The notes beneath the pieces are model-generated. The model saw only the letters and a list, made by a program, of their open reading frames with translations. It was not told the origin of the DNA and ran no database searches. A program made the position numbers and the translations under genes. 64,000 bases of DNA from Tetrastigma voinierianum (taxonomy: Eukaryota > Streptophyta > Magnoliopsida > Vitales > Vitaceae), in contig JAEQBH010005416.1 in the NCBI GenBank assembly GCA_016808115.1, forward strand, positions 356,891 to 420,890, read 5' to 3'. Below are positions 57,701 through 64,000 of the stretch, piece after piece. The stretch's first letter is position 1. Each line of letters begins with the position of its first letter.

Positions 57701-60700
57701 CCACCTACAAATGTCGTGACTTGACCGCTTTAGGTCTATACTCGCCTCGTCCTCCTACAGGGCCTCGTGTTGACTCATCTCTTATCACATGATCATCTCT
57801 GCTCCGAGTTTATAGCAGATCGATGATCTACCTATTGCCATTCGGAGAAGGTACCCGCTCTACTTCAGCATCTGTTTATTATTTTCTTAGCTTTCATCGT
57901 TTATCTTTCTACTACTTTGCGCTATTTCCACCTTGTCTTCTATCTACCTTTAAAAGCCTTTAGTGAGGCTCTCTCGTCCGGGTTGGAAGCAGTGTGTGAG
58001 GAAATGGATGTTGTTTACTCAAATGACACATAGAGACGCCTTCGCTCTTCCTCTAGCAAGTCTCTGTTGGTTGTCGTTGGGTTTATCTGATGACGGTGGG
58101 ACTGATGGTCAGGTGTCCCGGCTTAAGGCGTTTGGTTGCGAAATTTTCAGCCAGTATAGCTCAGGTATTATGATCACCTTTTCTCCGGTGGCGAATTGCT
58201 TGGCTGTTCGCTTTGCTTCTTTCTATAGGCGCTAGGCGTTCATGGCCTATTTTTCAGTTGGATATCAAGAATGCCTTTCTTCATGGTGATCTCGTCGAGG
58301 AGGTTTATATGGAGCAACCACCTGGTTTTGTTACTCAGGGGGAGTCTGGTTTGGTATGCAAATTATGTCGTTCCTTATATGGTCTGAAACAGTCTCCTCG
58401 AGCTTGATTTAGTCGGTTTAGCTCAGTGGTTTAAGAGTTTGGCATGATTCGACGCGATGAACCATTACATTTTATCATTCTTCTTGGAAAGTGTATTTAC
58501 TTGATTGTTTATGTGGGGATGACATTGTCATTACAGGCGGTGACCGTGATGGTATTCGAAGAAACTCAGTAACACCTCTTTACCACTTTCAGACAAAAGA
58601 CTTAGGGAAACTCAAGTATTTTCTAGGCATTGAGGTAGCTCAGTCTAATTTCGGAGTGGTTATTTCTCAGAGGAAGTATACCTTGGATATATTGACAGAC
58701 ATTGGTATGTTGGATTGTAAGCCTGTAGACACTCCTATAGATCCGAATGTCAAACTTGTACCAAGTCAGGGGGAGCTTCTAGAGATCCAGGGAGATATCG
58801 ACGACTTGTAGGTAAACTGAACTATCTCACTATCACTAGGCCTGACATCTCTTTTCCTATGAGTGTAGTTAGCTAGTTCCTACAATCACCTTGTGATAGC
58901 CACTGGGATGCTGTAGTTCATATTCTCCGTTATATCAAAGGAACACCAGGTCAAGGGGTGTTGTATGAGAACAGAGGTCATACCTAGGTTGTTGGATACA
59001 GTGATGCAGACTAGGTAGGCTCACCCATAGATAGACGTTCTACATCAGGGTATTGTGTGTTCATTGGAGGTAACTTAATATCCTGGAAGAGTAAGAAACA
59101 AGATGTAGTAGCCAGATCCAGTGCTGAAACCGAGTACCGAGCTATTGCCTTAACAACATGTAAACTCATATGGTTGAAGCATCTTCTCCAAGAGCTAAGA
59201 TTTGGGAAGGATGAACAAATGAAGCTTATATGTGATAATCAAGCCGCCTTGCATATTTCATCTAACCTAGTTTTCCATGAGAGGACCAAACACATCGAAG
59301 TGGATTGCCACTTTATTAGAAAATATTGCATTGGGATGCATGACTACTAGTTTTGTCAACTCTAATGACCAGCAGATATCTTCACTAAGTCTCTTAGAGG
59401 TCCTAGGATAAAGTATATTTGTGACAAGTTTGGTGCTTTTGACCTATATGCTCTAGCTTGAGGGGGAGTGTTAAGGTTTAGTCTCCTAATCCATTTAGGA
59501 TTCTTTTCCTTCTCTCCTTACTCTCCTAATTAGACTCTAACTCTGTTTCCTTTTTCCCTAACACTAGAGTATAAATATGTATGTTTCCTCCTTTTGTAAA
59601 TTAATGAGAATCAATGTATTCATTTTCTCTCAAGAGTAAGTTATATGTGGAGCATGGAGAATTGATTAACCATCTTCTTTTACATTGTCTCTCGACAATA
59701 TGGTTGTGGTGCAAATTATTTAGATTAGGCAATATGGATTGAGCTCCTCTAGGAAGTATCTGTGACATGATGACCATTTCTTCACACAATAGATTGGGAA
59801 GCTTTAGGAGAGGCCTAGTATTATAAAAAGTCAGTAGTCTGATGACCGTTTTCATTGTTTTTGGAGTTGGTACTACAGGATTGTTGCTTGATGACCTGCT
59901 TGTTGCTGAAAATTGTCAAGCTGCTGAAACAACAAGTGCTCCTCCTTCTGCTGCAGCAATCACAACAACTGTTGCAGCTGACAGGCAAACTGTAAGATCA
60001 CCTGGAATGTGTGCTTGTGGTGACAAAAGGACAGAGAAAACCTTTCCTGAGGCCATTTTCAACAATGCAATTGCTGTGGTAACTCCTGTTGTATATGCCA
60101 TCAATGGTTACACAGGCAAAGATACCATCACTGAAAACAATATGCTTCAGCGACCAAGGCAAGTAACCGGAAACTTATACCTATTCCATAAGACTGAAAC
60201 TATTAAAACAGAAATACTTGTACAGGACAGTGAGCAAAGGTGTTGAGTACTTGGTTGAAGGCTCCTTAGCTGCAGCTGAAGGCCAATAGTGCTGCATTAG
60301 CAGCTGCAAAGGCAAGGATAATTAATGGAGACATTGAACAATTTCAGGATGGCCATGATGGGGTAGAAACTGCCCGAACTGGGAAACAGAATTCCACTTT
60401 GATTATGCCTGAATCAGCTCTGTTGAGTAGCATTCCTCATGTAGTCCAGTTGCATCATAGACCTGTATGTGCTGGAAATTTCTCCATCTTGAATTTCTTG
60501 CTCTATTTCAATTTGTCACTACATTGCGTTAGTGAATTTAAGATACTTGCTTTGATTCCTAAGACATGTTTTGATGCCAATTATTTAATATGCCAATAGG
60601 TCGTGGCAGCTGCCGAAACTGGCAGTGCTTTTGGTAGTATGGTTAGAAAGCTTTCAATTGACCGGTTTGAAAATGAAGATAGGAGCATCTGTTATGGTAC

Positions 60701-62385
60701 TGCAGAGAATGAATTTGCTGCTACAGAATTATTCAATCAGCAAAGGTCTTTCATTACCGTGTCTAAGAAGGTAAAGGTTTTGCTATAACAGATGTACTTT
60801 GGATTGAGTATTTAAACAAAGATGCTGTTAAGTAGCTTGCTGATCATCTCTGTGAACTACGTAGTATGATATACAGATGGGATGTTATCATATTATGAAC
60901 CAGTCCACTGCCCAATCATTGGTGTGGTATCTCTGTTTTCTTTTACTTCTTAGTTTCATTTTTTCTTCAGGCATTACATTATCATCCATCTAATAGGAGA
61001 CATTATTAACATCAACTTAATAGTATTGTGGATATTAACCATTGGTAAATACTAAACGCTACCTCGCCCTGTATTATTTTGTAATTTTCTTTTTCAAATG
61101 ATATTAAAGAGTTAGTAGTGGTAAAGTTTTATCTGGTCTTATTAGTGTTAAGTTTCATTCATAACTATTTATAGGGTTAATGGTGACTATATTAAAAGGT
61201 TAAACACCTGACCACTATAAGAGCCATGTTATTAGACCAGTTTCTCTTCAGATATTATATTCAACACAATGTTATAGACATTGGATCCCAAATACTAAAG
61301 CAAGTGGCTCAAATAACAACTAAGCATATCTTTTCTCATTTGGAGGCCAGATTGTGCAATACTTTCTCTTATTATCATTGTAGAGTTAGTCCTTGATATG
61401 TCTATGGGGATTGGCCCTATCTTTGTTGTGCAAATTATTGGTCTATTAAGCAACATGTATGTAAGGTTATCACATCCAAATAGATGATGCTGAGGTGTAT
61501 ATCATTGACCTACTAGAAGAGATAGAATGAGAACCAAATAAAATCGTGATAACCTAGTGGTGCCATCACATGGAAAGATGAGAAAGAATCTATTAAGAGG
61601 ACTTAGTCATGTGAAAAGAAGACTAAAAGTTAACTAGTTGGGTTTGATTTGATTTAATCTGGGGATGCAAAACTAGAGCAGGCAAAACAAAATGTGGGTT
61701 AAGATTGACTTTGGTGCGCAGAAAGTGCATGGCAAAGCTAAGCTAGCCACTGATCAGATCCACTTCACGATACTGGTCATATGTTGTATTAATCTCTGGT
61801 TTATTTTGTTTTATTGTGTAATAACGAGGCATTAGACTCATTTTAATTTTCTGGTTAATCTTTATTTTTCCATTTCAGGTCATTTTTCTTTGACCATTTT
61901 AACTTTTGTCAAAATTAATTCCTAATGTAGTGTTATGTAGAATTGATTAGTTATTTAACTCATGAATCCTGTTTGTATGATCTCTACGTAAAATCTATGC
62001 TGTGTTCATCTATATTCAACCAACTTTTGGACTTTTTTCCAAATATTCATGTCTGCCACTTCTTATGTTATTGGTTGGAGGAATTCTCTGTTTGTAATTG
62101 CTTTTCTTGCTGCCTGTAATCCAGGCGGCCTGGATCACCCTTTCCAGGTGGTGCGCACCTTCCCAAAGCCTCGTGGGTGGAAGCCTCCTGTCTGCAAACA
62201 ATTTTTCTTAGACTACATTGAAATAGCAGATCTTTGTGATACTGCAGAACAAATATTTTCAAACGAACCAAGTGTTTTGGTTCTTAAAGCTCCTGTCAAA
62301 ATATTTGGTGACTTGCATGGGCAATTTGGGGGATCTAATCTTTGTTTGATGAATATGGATCTCCTTCAACTGCTGGAGATATTTC
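36415..62385 (+). CDS. BSL: BSL2/BSL3-type Kelch-repeat serine/threonine phosphatase, partial, 14 exons, with frameshifts
   Basis: BSL proteins (BSU1 family) act in brassinosteroid signalling in Arabidopsis, where BSU1 dephosphorylates the GSK3-like kinase BIN2. They have an N-terminal Kelch propeller and a C-terminal PPP phosphatase. Exons 1-10 give the Kelch part: GPRLILFGGATALE, AGATADVHCYD, PRAAHVAAAVGTMVVIQ, GPGPRYGHVMALVGQRF and CRHAAAAVGDFVYVYGG. Exons 11-13 are the linker. Exon 14 opens the phosphatase with KPRGWKPPV, EIADLC and the metal-binding GDLHG. The AAVGEEGS...GPRLILFGGATALE block and the long linker place it in the BSL2/3 clade rather than BSL1. About 700 of the usual 1000 or so residues are covered; the catalytic remainder lies past 64000. 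Exons 1, 8, 9, 12 and 14 contain indels, although every splice site is usable. It may be a decaying copy or contain base errors. Confidence 0.85.
37220..37280 (+). CDS. BSL: BSL exon 2
   Basis: Encodes (R)LAGATADVHCYDISSKNWS(W), the end of the first Kelch blade. Acceptor gcag, donor GTAAGT. Intact frame. Confidence 0.88.
37368..37446 (+). CDS. BSL: BSL exon 3
   Basis: Encodes VTPIGELPTPRAAHVAAAVG followed by TMVVIQ. Acceptor ttttcag, donor GTTGGC. Matches the PRAAHVATAVGTMVVIQGG block of BSL2/3. Confidence 0.88.
37827..37906 (+). CDS. BSL: BSL exon 4
   Basis: Encodes GGIGPAGLSSEDLHALDFTH and QRPRWH(K). Acceptor actcag, donor GTAAAG, phase 2. Intact. Confidence 0.88.
38192..38286 (+). CDS. 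BSL: BSL exon 5
   Basis: Encodes VSIQGSGPGPRYGHVMALVG and QRFLMLIGGND. Acceptor tttacag, donor GTAATT, phase 1. Intact Kelch blade. Confidence 0.88.
38397..38496 (+). CDS. BSL: BSL exon 6
   Basis: Encodes (G)KRLLADVWALDTSAKPYKW, SKLEPEGEGPPPC(M). Acceptor attcag, donor GTTAGT, phase 2. It is followed by a 10.7-kb intron filled with retroelements. Confidence 0.88.
38497..40169 (+). other. Intron 6, proximal part
   Basis: AT-rich intronic DNA without coding signal. A segment near 39240-39360 (taggcgcaaccactccctag, then a reverse-like block) looks like an old dispersed repeat, but its borders are not definable. Confidence 0.6.
40170..40387. mobile_element. Tourist-like MITE in BSL intron 6
   Basis: A 218-bp element. 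GGGACTGTTTGGTT at the left is mirrored by AACCAAATAGGCTC at the right, giving terminal inverted repeats of the GGGCCTGTTTGG type, and TTA lies on both sides (40167-40169 and 40388-40390). This fits PIF/Harbinger-derived Tourist MITEs. Non-coding; the AT-rich interior can fold on itself. Confidence 0.65.
40941..41705 (-). mobile_element. Mini-Copia (TRIM-like) element in BSL intron 6, antisense
   Basis: Two direct LTRs (40941-41114 and 41531-41705, about 175 bp) flank only about 400 bp. On the minus strand the order is LTR, PBS TGGTATCGTGAGC (41518-41530), internal, PPT agcttgagggggag (41115-41128), LTR. The LTRs belong to the same family as those at 53290 and 63785. No coding capacity was found, so it must have moved using enzymes of a full-length relative. 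Flanking TSDs do not match clearly. Confidence 0.7.
41866..42037 (+). repeat. 5' LTR of the intron 6 Copia
   Basis: TGTTATAGCATATATC to gattctatctaca, 172 bp, with a tgtatatatatattcac TATA-like run. It is followed by TGGTATCAGAGC (42038-42049). Confidence 0.85.
42038..42257 (+). repeat. PBS and a 208-bp tandem duplication containing a second PBS
   Basis: The block beginning attaggaaatttgtcatata appears at about 41903 and again at 42111, offset 208 bp. It brings with it most of the LTR, a second TGGTATCAGAGCC (42246) and the ttggtagcagtt leader. The element therefore has two PBS copies in tandem. Confidence 0.85.
42706..46779 (+). pseudogene. Copia gag-pol in intron 6, degenerate
   Basis: Gag starts MSSLDSSEDKKPV with the block KLTGPNY*DWSKTIRLYLRS, then SYSGEEN-type core and a zinc knuckle CYYYDKPGHVIRDC whose second Cys is Tyr. 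The protease site reads WVIDLEATDHMTG where family members have DSGATDHMTG, so the catalytic triad is lost. Integrase shows GPCPVVSPTGFRYFVTFVDD. RT shows WVFTVKVNPDRSIARLKVRL, QLDIKNVFLHGDLEREVYLE and LVVYVDDIVII. The post-RT block is ERYRRLVGKLNYLIVTRPDI and RNase H is LWCDDQATLHIASNTVFHEW. Several in-frame stops and frameshifts occur. Confidence 0.88.
46837..46979 (+). repeat. Middle LTR of the intron 6 Copia
   Basis: Preceded by the PPT-like cttgagggggag. Starts TGTTATAACATATATC and ends cttcctaca, 143 bp, with one internal deletion relative to the outer LTRs. Confidence 0.82.
46980..47932 (+). pseudogene. Second, partial Copia pol 3' end
   Basis: Repeats the RT end and RNase H of the same family: ERYRRLVGKLNYLTVTCLDI, RPTSGYCVFVGENLVSWKSK, then SSGESKYRAIALSVYEIM. 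It lacks gag, protease, integrase and the first part of RT. Ends in a cttgaaggggag PPT before the last LTR. Confidence 0.85.
47933..48093 (+). repeat. 3' LTR of the intron 6 Copia
   Basis: TGTTATATATCTACTTTACA to gattctatctaca, 161 bp, followed by TACAC (compare TACAT at 41861-41865). Confidence 0.82.
48099..49235 (+). other. Intron 6, distal part
   Basis: Intronic DNA between the Copia complex and exon 7; no coding or element signal recognised. Confidence 0.6.
49236..49305 (+). CDS. BSL: BSL exon 7
   Basis: Encodes YATASARSDGLLLLFGGRDA NCV after completing the Met codon from exon 6. Acceptor gtag, donor GTGAGC. The splice from 38496 restores the frame exactly, so the 10.7-kb intron is consistent with normal splicing. 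Confidence 0.88.
50398..50498 (+). CDS. BSL: BSL exon 8 (one-base deletion)
   Basis: Encodes PLASAYGLAKHR, then in the next frame GHWAWTIAPGLSPSPRYQHAA. A G appears missing from an expected AGG-GAT at about 50431. Acceptor ttgcag, donor GTGAGT. Confidence 0.8.
50575..50652 (+). CDS. BSL: BSL exon 9 (one-base deletion)
   Basis: Encodes AFIHAWLHVSGGALGGGRMV GDRSV. Joining to exon 10 requires GTG-GCA-G, but the sequence has GTG-CAG (about 50648), one G short. Acceptor ccag, donor GTAATT. Confidence 0.82.
50720..50965. repeat. Tandem repeat in BSL intron 9
   Basis: About seven degenerate units of roughly 33 bp, each close to cacctcatatttggttgcat plus gctttcaa. Simple intronic minisatellite. Confidence 0.7.
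51330..51509 (+). CDS. BSL: BSL exon 10
   Basis: Encodes (V)LDTAAGIWCDTKAIVTSAKA, then DTSFELIRRCRHAAAAVGDF and VYVYGGCIG(G). Acceptor tgtag, donor GTAAAT, phase 1. YGGCIGG replaces the conserved YGGLRGG. Confidence 0.87.
51510..52782 (+). other. Intron 10, proximal part
   Basis: AT-rich intronic sequence; the small open frames have no motifs. No mobile element borders until the TRIM at 52788. Confidence 0.6.
52788..53098 (+). mobile_element. TRIM element in BSL intron 10
   Basis: A 311-bp non-coding LTR element: LTR 52788-52861 (74 bp), PBS TGGTATCAGAG (52862-52872), short internal region, PPT gtgagggaggg, LTR 53024-53098 (75 bp). GTAGT lies at 52783-52787 and 53099-53103. Terminal-repeat retrotransposons in miniature (TRIMs) rely on other elements' proteins. 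A related copy is at 62653. Confidence 0.88.
53290..53456 (+). repeat. 5' LTR of the intron 10 Copia
   Basis: TGTTAAGGTTTAGTC to ttctctcaaca, with a gagtataaatatatatg TATA-box-like stretch about 65 bp from its end. Same family as the antisense LTRs at 40941, 41531 and 63785. Confidence 0.9.
53457..54134 (+). pseudogene. Copia PBS, gag remnant and protease start
   Basis: The PBS TGGTATCAGAACC is followed by a scrambled gag. Near 54005-54130 the protease-downstream stretch FFSSLTFPSPLPIITLTNGS, KTIAKGIGSV and SLPLTSVLYV is readable and breaks at the solo LTR insertion. It resumes at 56590. Confidence 0.7.
54135..56584. mobile_element. Solo LTR (2.45 kb) nested in the intron 10 Copia
   Basis: TGTGACACCCCAATTTTCGG to GGGGTTTCACA, flanked by ATGTT at 54130-54134 and 56585-56589. 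It is related to the LTRs of the region 3 element (shared caagtaggagaaaa..ccc, the GA/CT-rich block and similar ends) but carries an internal TCGCGA array (about 54370-54790) and extra sequence. No internal element DNA is present, so it is a solo LTR or an LTR-only derivative. Open frames across it are not convincing genes. Confidence 0.85.
54370..54790. repeat. TCGCGA-type array (third copy) inside the solo LTR
   Basis: Motifs gtcgcgacac, gcgacacc and gcgaca recur at 15-40 bp intervals, more decayed than the copies at 29290 and 33760, followed by gagcgatagcc as at 34138. Confidence 0.65.
56590..59468 (+). pseudogene. Copia pol in intron 10, degenerate
   Basis: GAG-pre-integrase block HLNSPLCS and LLLHSRLGHLSLPSF. 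Integrase pieces QQNGVVESKNRHLVEIARL and FRVFGCVCFVHI-like text with MKCVFLGYSRLQRGYHCYSP. RT pieces FQLDIKNAFLHGDLVEEVYM, EQPPGFVTQGESGLVCKLCR and SLYGLKQSPRA; the YVDD position reads LCGDDIVITG. Then KDLGKLKYFLGIEVAQ and DCKPVDTPIDPN. RNase H reads SWKSKKQDVVARSSAETEYR and LICDNQAALHISSNLVFHER. Multiple stops and frameshifts. Confidence 0.88.
59469..59635 (+). repeat. 3' LTR of the intron 10 Copia
   Basis: Preceded by the agggggag PPT, followed by GTAAG (59636-59640). Ends caaga where the 5' copy ends caaca. Confidence 0.9.
59879..60158 (+). CDS. BSL: BSL exon 11
   Basis: Encodes (G)LLLDDLLVAENCQAAETTSA, then a long linker ending TENNMLQRPR. Acceptor ctacag. To stay in frame with exon 12 the donor must be AG|GCAAGT at 60159, a GC-AG intron, rather than the GTAACC four bases later. 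Confidence 0.85.
60226..60464 (+). CDS. BSL: BSL exon 12 (one-base insertion)
   Basis: Encodes (R)TVSKGVEYLVEGSLAAAE, then after an extra base near 60281 NSAALAAAKARIINGD and MPESALLSSIPHVVQLHHRP. It matches the KGVEYLVEASAAEAEAISAT and VRLHHR blocks of BSL2/3. Acceptor tacag, donor GTATGT. Confidence 0.82.
60600..60770 (+). CDS. BSL: BSL exon 13
   Basis: Encodes VVAAAETGSAFGSMVRKLSI, DRFENEDRSICYGTAENEFA and QQRSFITVSKK, the conserved block just before the phosphatase. Acceptor aatag, donor GTAAAG. Intact. Confidence 0.88.
60771..62147 (+). other. Intron 13
   Basis: AT-rich intronic DNA, no coding or mobile-element signal recognised. Confidence 0.6.
62148..62385 (+). CDS. BSL: BSL exon 14, start of phosphatase domain (two indels)
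   Basis: Encodes VVRTFPKPRGWKPPVCKQFF, LDYIEIADLCDTAEQIF and LKAPVKIFGDLHGQFG. GDLHG holds the first metal ligands of PPP phosphatases. After this an extra G (GGGGG at 62328-62332) and a 2-base loss near 62341 disturb DLMRLF; DEYGSPSTAGDIS is then recovered to the GTAAGT donor at 62386. The catalytic remainder is not found before 64000. Confidence 0.85.
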
Positions 62386-62647
62386 GTAAGTGTTACACCA
62401 ATGGATTCTGCTCTTGTTTCATAATCTTAGTTTATATATTTGGTCATTGTTTACTCTATAAGATTTCAGTACTATCTGATCTTTCATAGACAGAAAAATT
62501 GGGAACCCATCTTGTAAACCAGGAGATCAGGAAGGAAAAAAATTGCTGAAAGCTAACGCACCTAAAACGGTTAAAAAAATGAAAATCTGCTCAATAAAAT
62601 CCAAAAATAGGAGGCTGTGCAAGCAAATGTTCAACACAAATAGAAAT
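62386..62647 (+). other. Intron 14, proximal part
   Basis: Intronic DNA; nothing recognised. Confidence 0.6.
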
Positions 62648-62652
62648 GGAAT

Positions 62653-62936
62653 TGTTAAATGACCAACTCTCCTAAAAGCTCAAGCTTGTAGGATTTGGGT
62701 TTAATATGAATATCATGCTTCAACACCCTCCCTCACATGCACACGGCCCCATACCCGTGCACGTGGAGAGTCAAAGTCCATTATGGACTTTCCTAATAAA
62801 CATGAGTTAAATTGAGAGAGGGTTTGAGCCACGGGACCTCTAACCAGCGAGGCTCGATACCATGTTAAATGATCAACTTTCCTAAAAGCTCAAGCTTGTA
62901 GGATTTGGGTTTAATATGAAGATCATGCTTCAACGA
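62653..62936 (-). mobile_element. TRIM element in BSL intron 14, antisense
   Basis: A 284-bp relative of the TRIM at 52788, in the opposite direction. LTRs 62653-62725 and 62873-62936, PBS TGGTATCGAGCC on the minus strand (62861-62872), PPT gtgagggagg on the minus strand (near 62726-62737). GGAAT lies at 62648-62652 and 62937-62941. Confidence 0.85.
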
Positions 62937-62941
62937 GGAAT

Positions 62942-63784
62942 AAACCAAAAGGAGAAAACTATATTTGTTGTTTCTATGTTTATTGTTTTGTAAGGGCGAT
63001 TTGTAGAAACTATTTCATACTTTCAACTCTACTCATTGGGAACTCCCCTACTAGAACACTAATTACATATAACCTCCTCCATTCTAACACTAAATTCAGA
63101 GCTCATAAATTTCTAAAACTAGTAGAACTCTATCATGGTGTGGGAGTCCAATTTAGCAAACCTTGCATGGGGTATATGATAAGTATCAATTGCTAGCTGC
63201 TGCTAAAATGGCAAGAACTAATTTTGGAAGTGGAACCTGCTCTTCATAAACCTTGCATGGGGGTTTATGTATCATTTATGTTACATGGGTTCGATTAGTA
63301 TTGTAGGGTGCTAGTGTGTGTCTAAATATTTTATCCATTACATCTCAAATGCTAGTATACAGGAACTTGACTAAAAATGATCCTGAATGACGTAAATGAG
63401 ATAGTAAGAATTTTTGTCCCACTGGTCACTTTTACTTTTTGCATCTTTACTCTCTCACCTCTGTGAAGATTTCTTCAATCACCAGAAGTGGCTTTATTCC
63501 AAAAAGTCAACCTCAAACTTCATTCAGTTCCTTGTTCAGCCAGCTAAGAAGCCATAGATCCTTTATTAATCCAAGCTGTGAAGAAATATAAGAAAATGAT
63601 GCTTTTCTTATTGATTGGATGAATTCAACAGTACAAGTCTTACCTACTTATATACATCAGGAAGACATAAAAAGGAAACAAATCAAGTGCAAAAAGGAAG
63701 GACAAATATCGTACAAGAAAGGTAGGGAATAAATCGGAGGATATTCTAAGAATATTCTATGATTCTCAACACAAGCTTTGTATC
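62942..63784 (+). other. Intron or downstream DNA, nothing recognised
   Basis: No phosphatase exon could be found in this stretch on the plus strand; it is probably still intron 14. Confidence 0.5.
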
Positions 63785-63946
63785 TGTGAAGAGAAAAATA
63801 ACTCTTTGATTTTTATTGATTAAATAAAAAAGTGAGGGAACATACATATTTATACTCTAAGTGTTAAAGCAAAGAAATGAAACAAAAGAATAAAGAGAAA
63901 AGGAAAGAAAAGATTCCTAAATGGTTTAGGAAACTAATCCTTAACA
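63785..63946 (-). repeat. LTR of another antisense Copia at the window edge
   Basis: TGTGAAGAGAAAAATAAC to CCTTAACA, same family as 40941 and 53290, followed by the PPT complement cttcccctcaagct. It is therefore the 3' LTR of a minus-strand element whose body lies beyond 64000. Confidence 0.8.
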
Positions 63947-64000
63947 CTTCCCCTCAAGCTGAAGCATAAAGGTCAAATGGGTTACATATGTACTTAATCC

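Larger units (their letters stand above)
53290..59635 (+). mobile_element. Copia element in BSL intron 10, carrying a nested solo LTR
   Basis: LTRs of 167 bp (53290-53456 and 59469-59635), PBS TGGTATCAGAACC at 53457, PPT cttgagggggag before the 3' LTR, and TSD GTAAG at 53285-53289 and 59636-59640. The internal gag-pol is decayed and interrupted at 54135-56584 by an unrelated LTR. By eye the LTRs differ at about eight positions. Confidence 0.9.

Noticed and set aside
62386..64000. Search for the remaining phosphatase exons (YIDYLFLGDYVDRG block)
   Set aside because: No matching codons were seen in any plus-strand frame up to 64000; the rest must lie beyond the window or be lost.

Overview
The window is nuclear DNA from a flowering plant. 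The evidence is one host gene of the plant-specific BSL (BSU1-like Kelch-repeat/PPP phosphatase) family with GT-AG introns, surrounded by nested Ty1/copia and Ty3/gypsy LTR retrotransposons primed from plant-type initiator-Met tRNA and other tRNA sites. The sequence does not identify the species. Almost every retroelement reading frame is broken by small indels and stops.

Region 1 (374-17658) is one Tat-lineage Ty3/gypsy element on the minus strand, flanked by the target-site duplication (TSD) ATAAT. From right to left it holds the 5' LTR, primer binding site (PBS), gag, protease, RT, RNase H, integrase, a pyrimidine tract, two tandem-repeat arrays, an antisense (plus-strand) extra ORF, an LTR, a remnant PBS/gag leader and a third, truncated LTR. 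A plus-strand Copia element (9937-14187, TSD AAAGG) sits inside the RT. Removing it rejoins the RT reading frame exactly.

Region 2 (17659-19752) is AT-rich and holds a probable nested pair of MITE-like elements.

Region 3 (19753-35753) is bounded by direct 1.34-kb LTRs with TSD TACTT. A PBS and a polypurine tract (PPT) show minus-strand orientation. Its interior has no recognisable pol. It holds a broken chromovirus-like gag, a 40-bp tandem array, an extra LTR copy in the opposite orientation, GC-rich arrays built on TCGCGA, and two 3.9-kb LTR-like arms that form a giant inverted repeat. The arms carry 20-bp perfect palindromes.

Region 4 (about 35750 to beyond 64000) is the BSL gene on the plus strand. 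Fourteen exons (36415-62385) cover the Kelch half, the linker and the start of the phosphatase domain; the rest lies beyond the window. One intron uses a GC donor. At least six small indels interrupt the exons, so the locus is either decaying or the assembly contains base errors. Intron 6 (10.7 kb) holds a Tourist-like MITE, a mini-Copia and a three-LTR Copia complex. Intron 10 (8.4 kb) holds a TRIM and a Copia that itself carries a 2.45-kb solo LTR. Intron 14 holds a second TRIM and the edge of another Copia.

No tRNA, rRNA, CRISPR or bacterial-type feature was seen. The host content is the BSL gene; everything else is transposon biology, including antisense ORFs, tandem repeats bred inside elements, and tandem (multi-LTR) retroelement structures.
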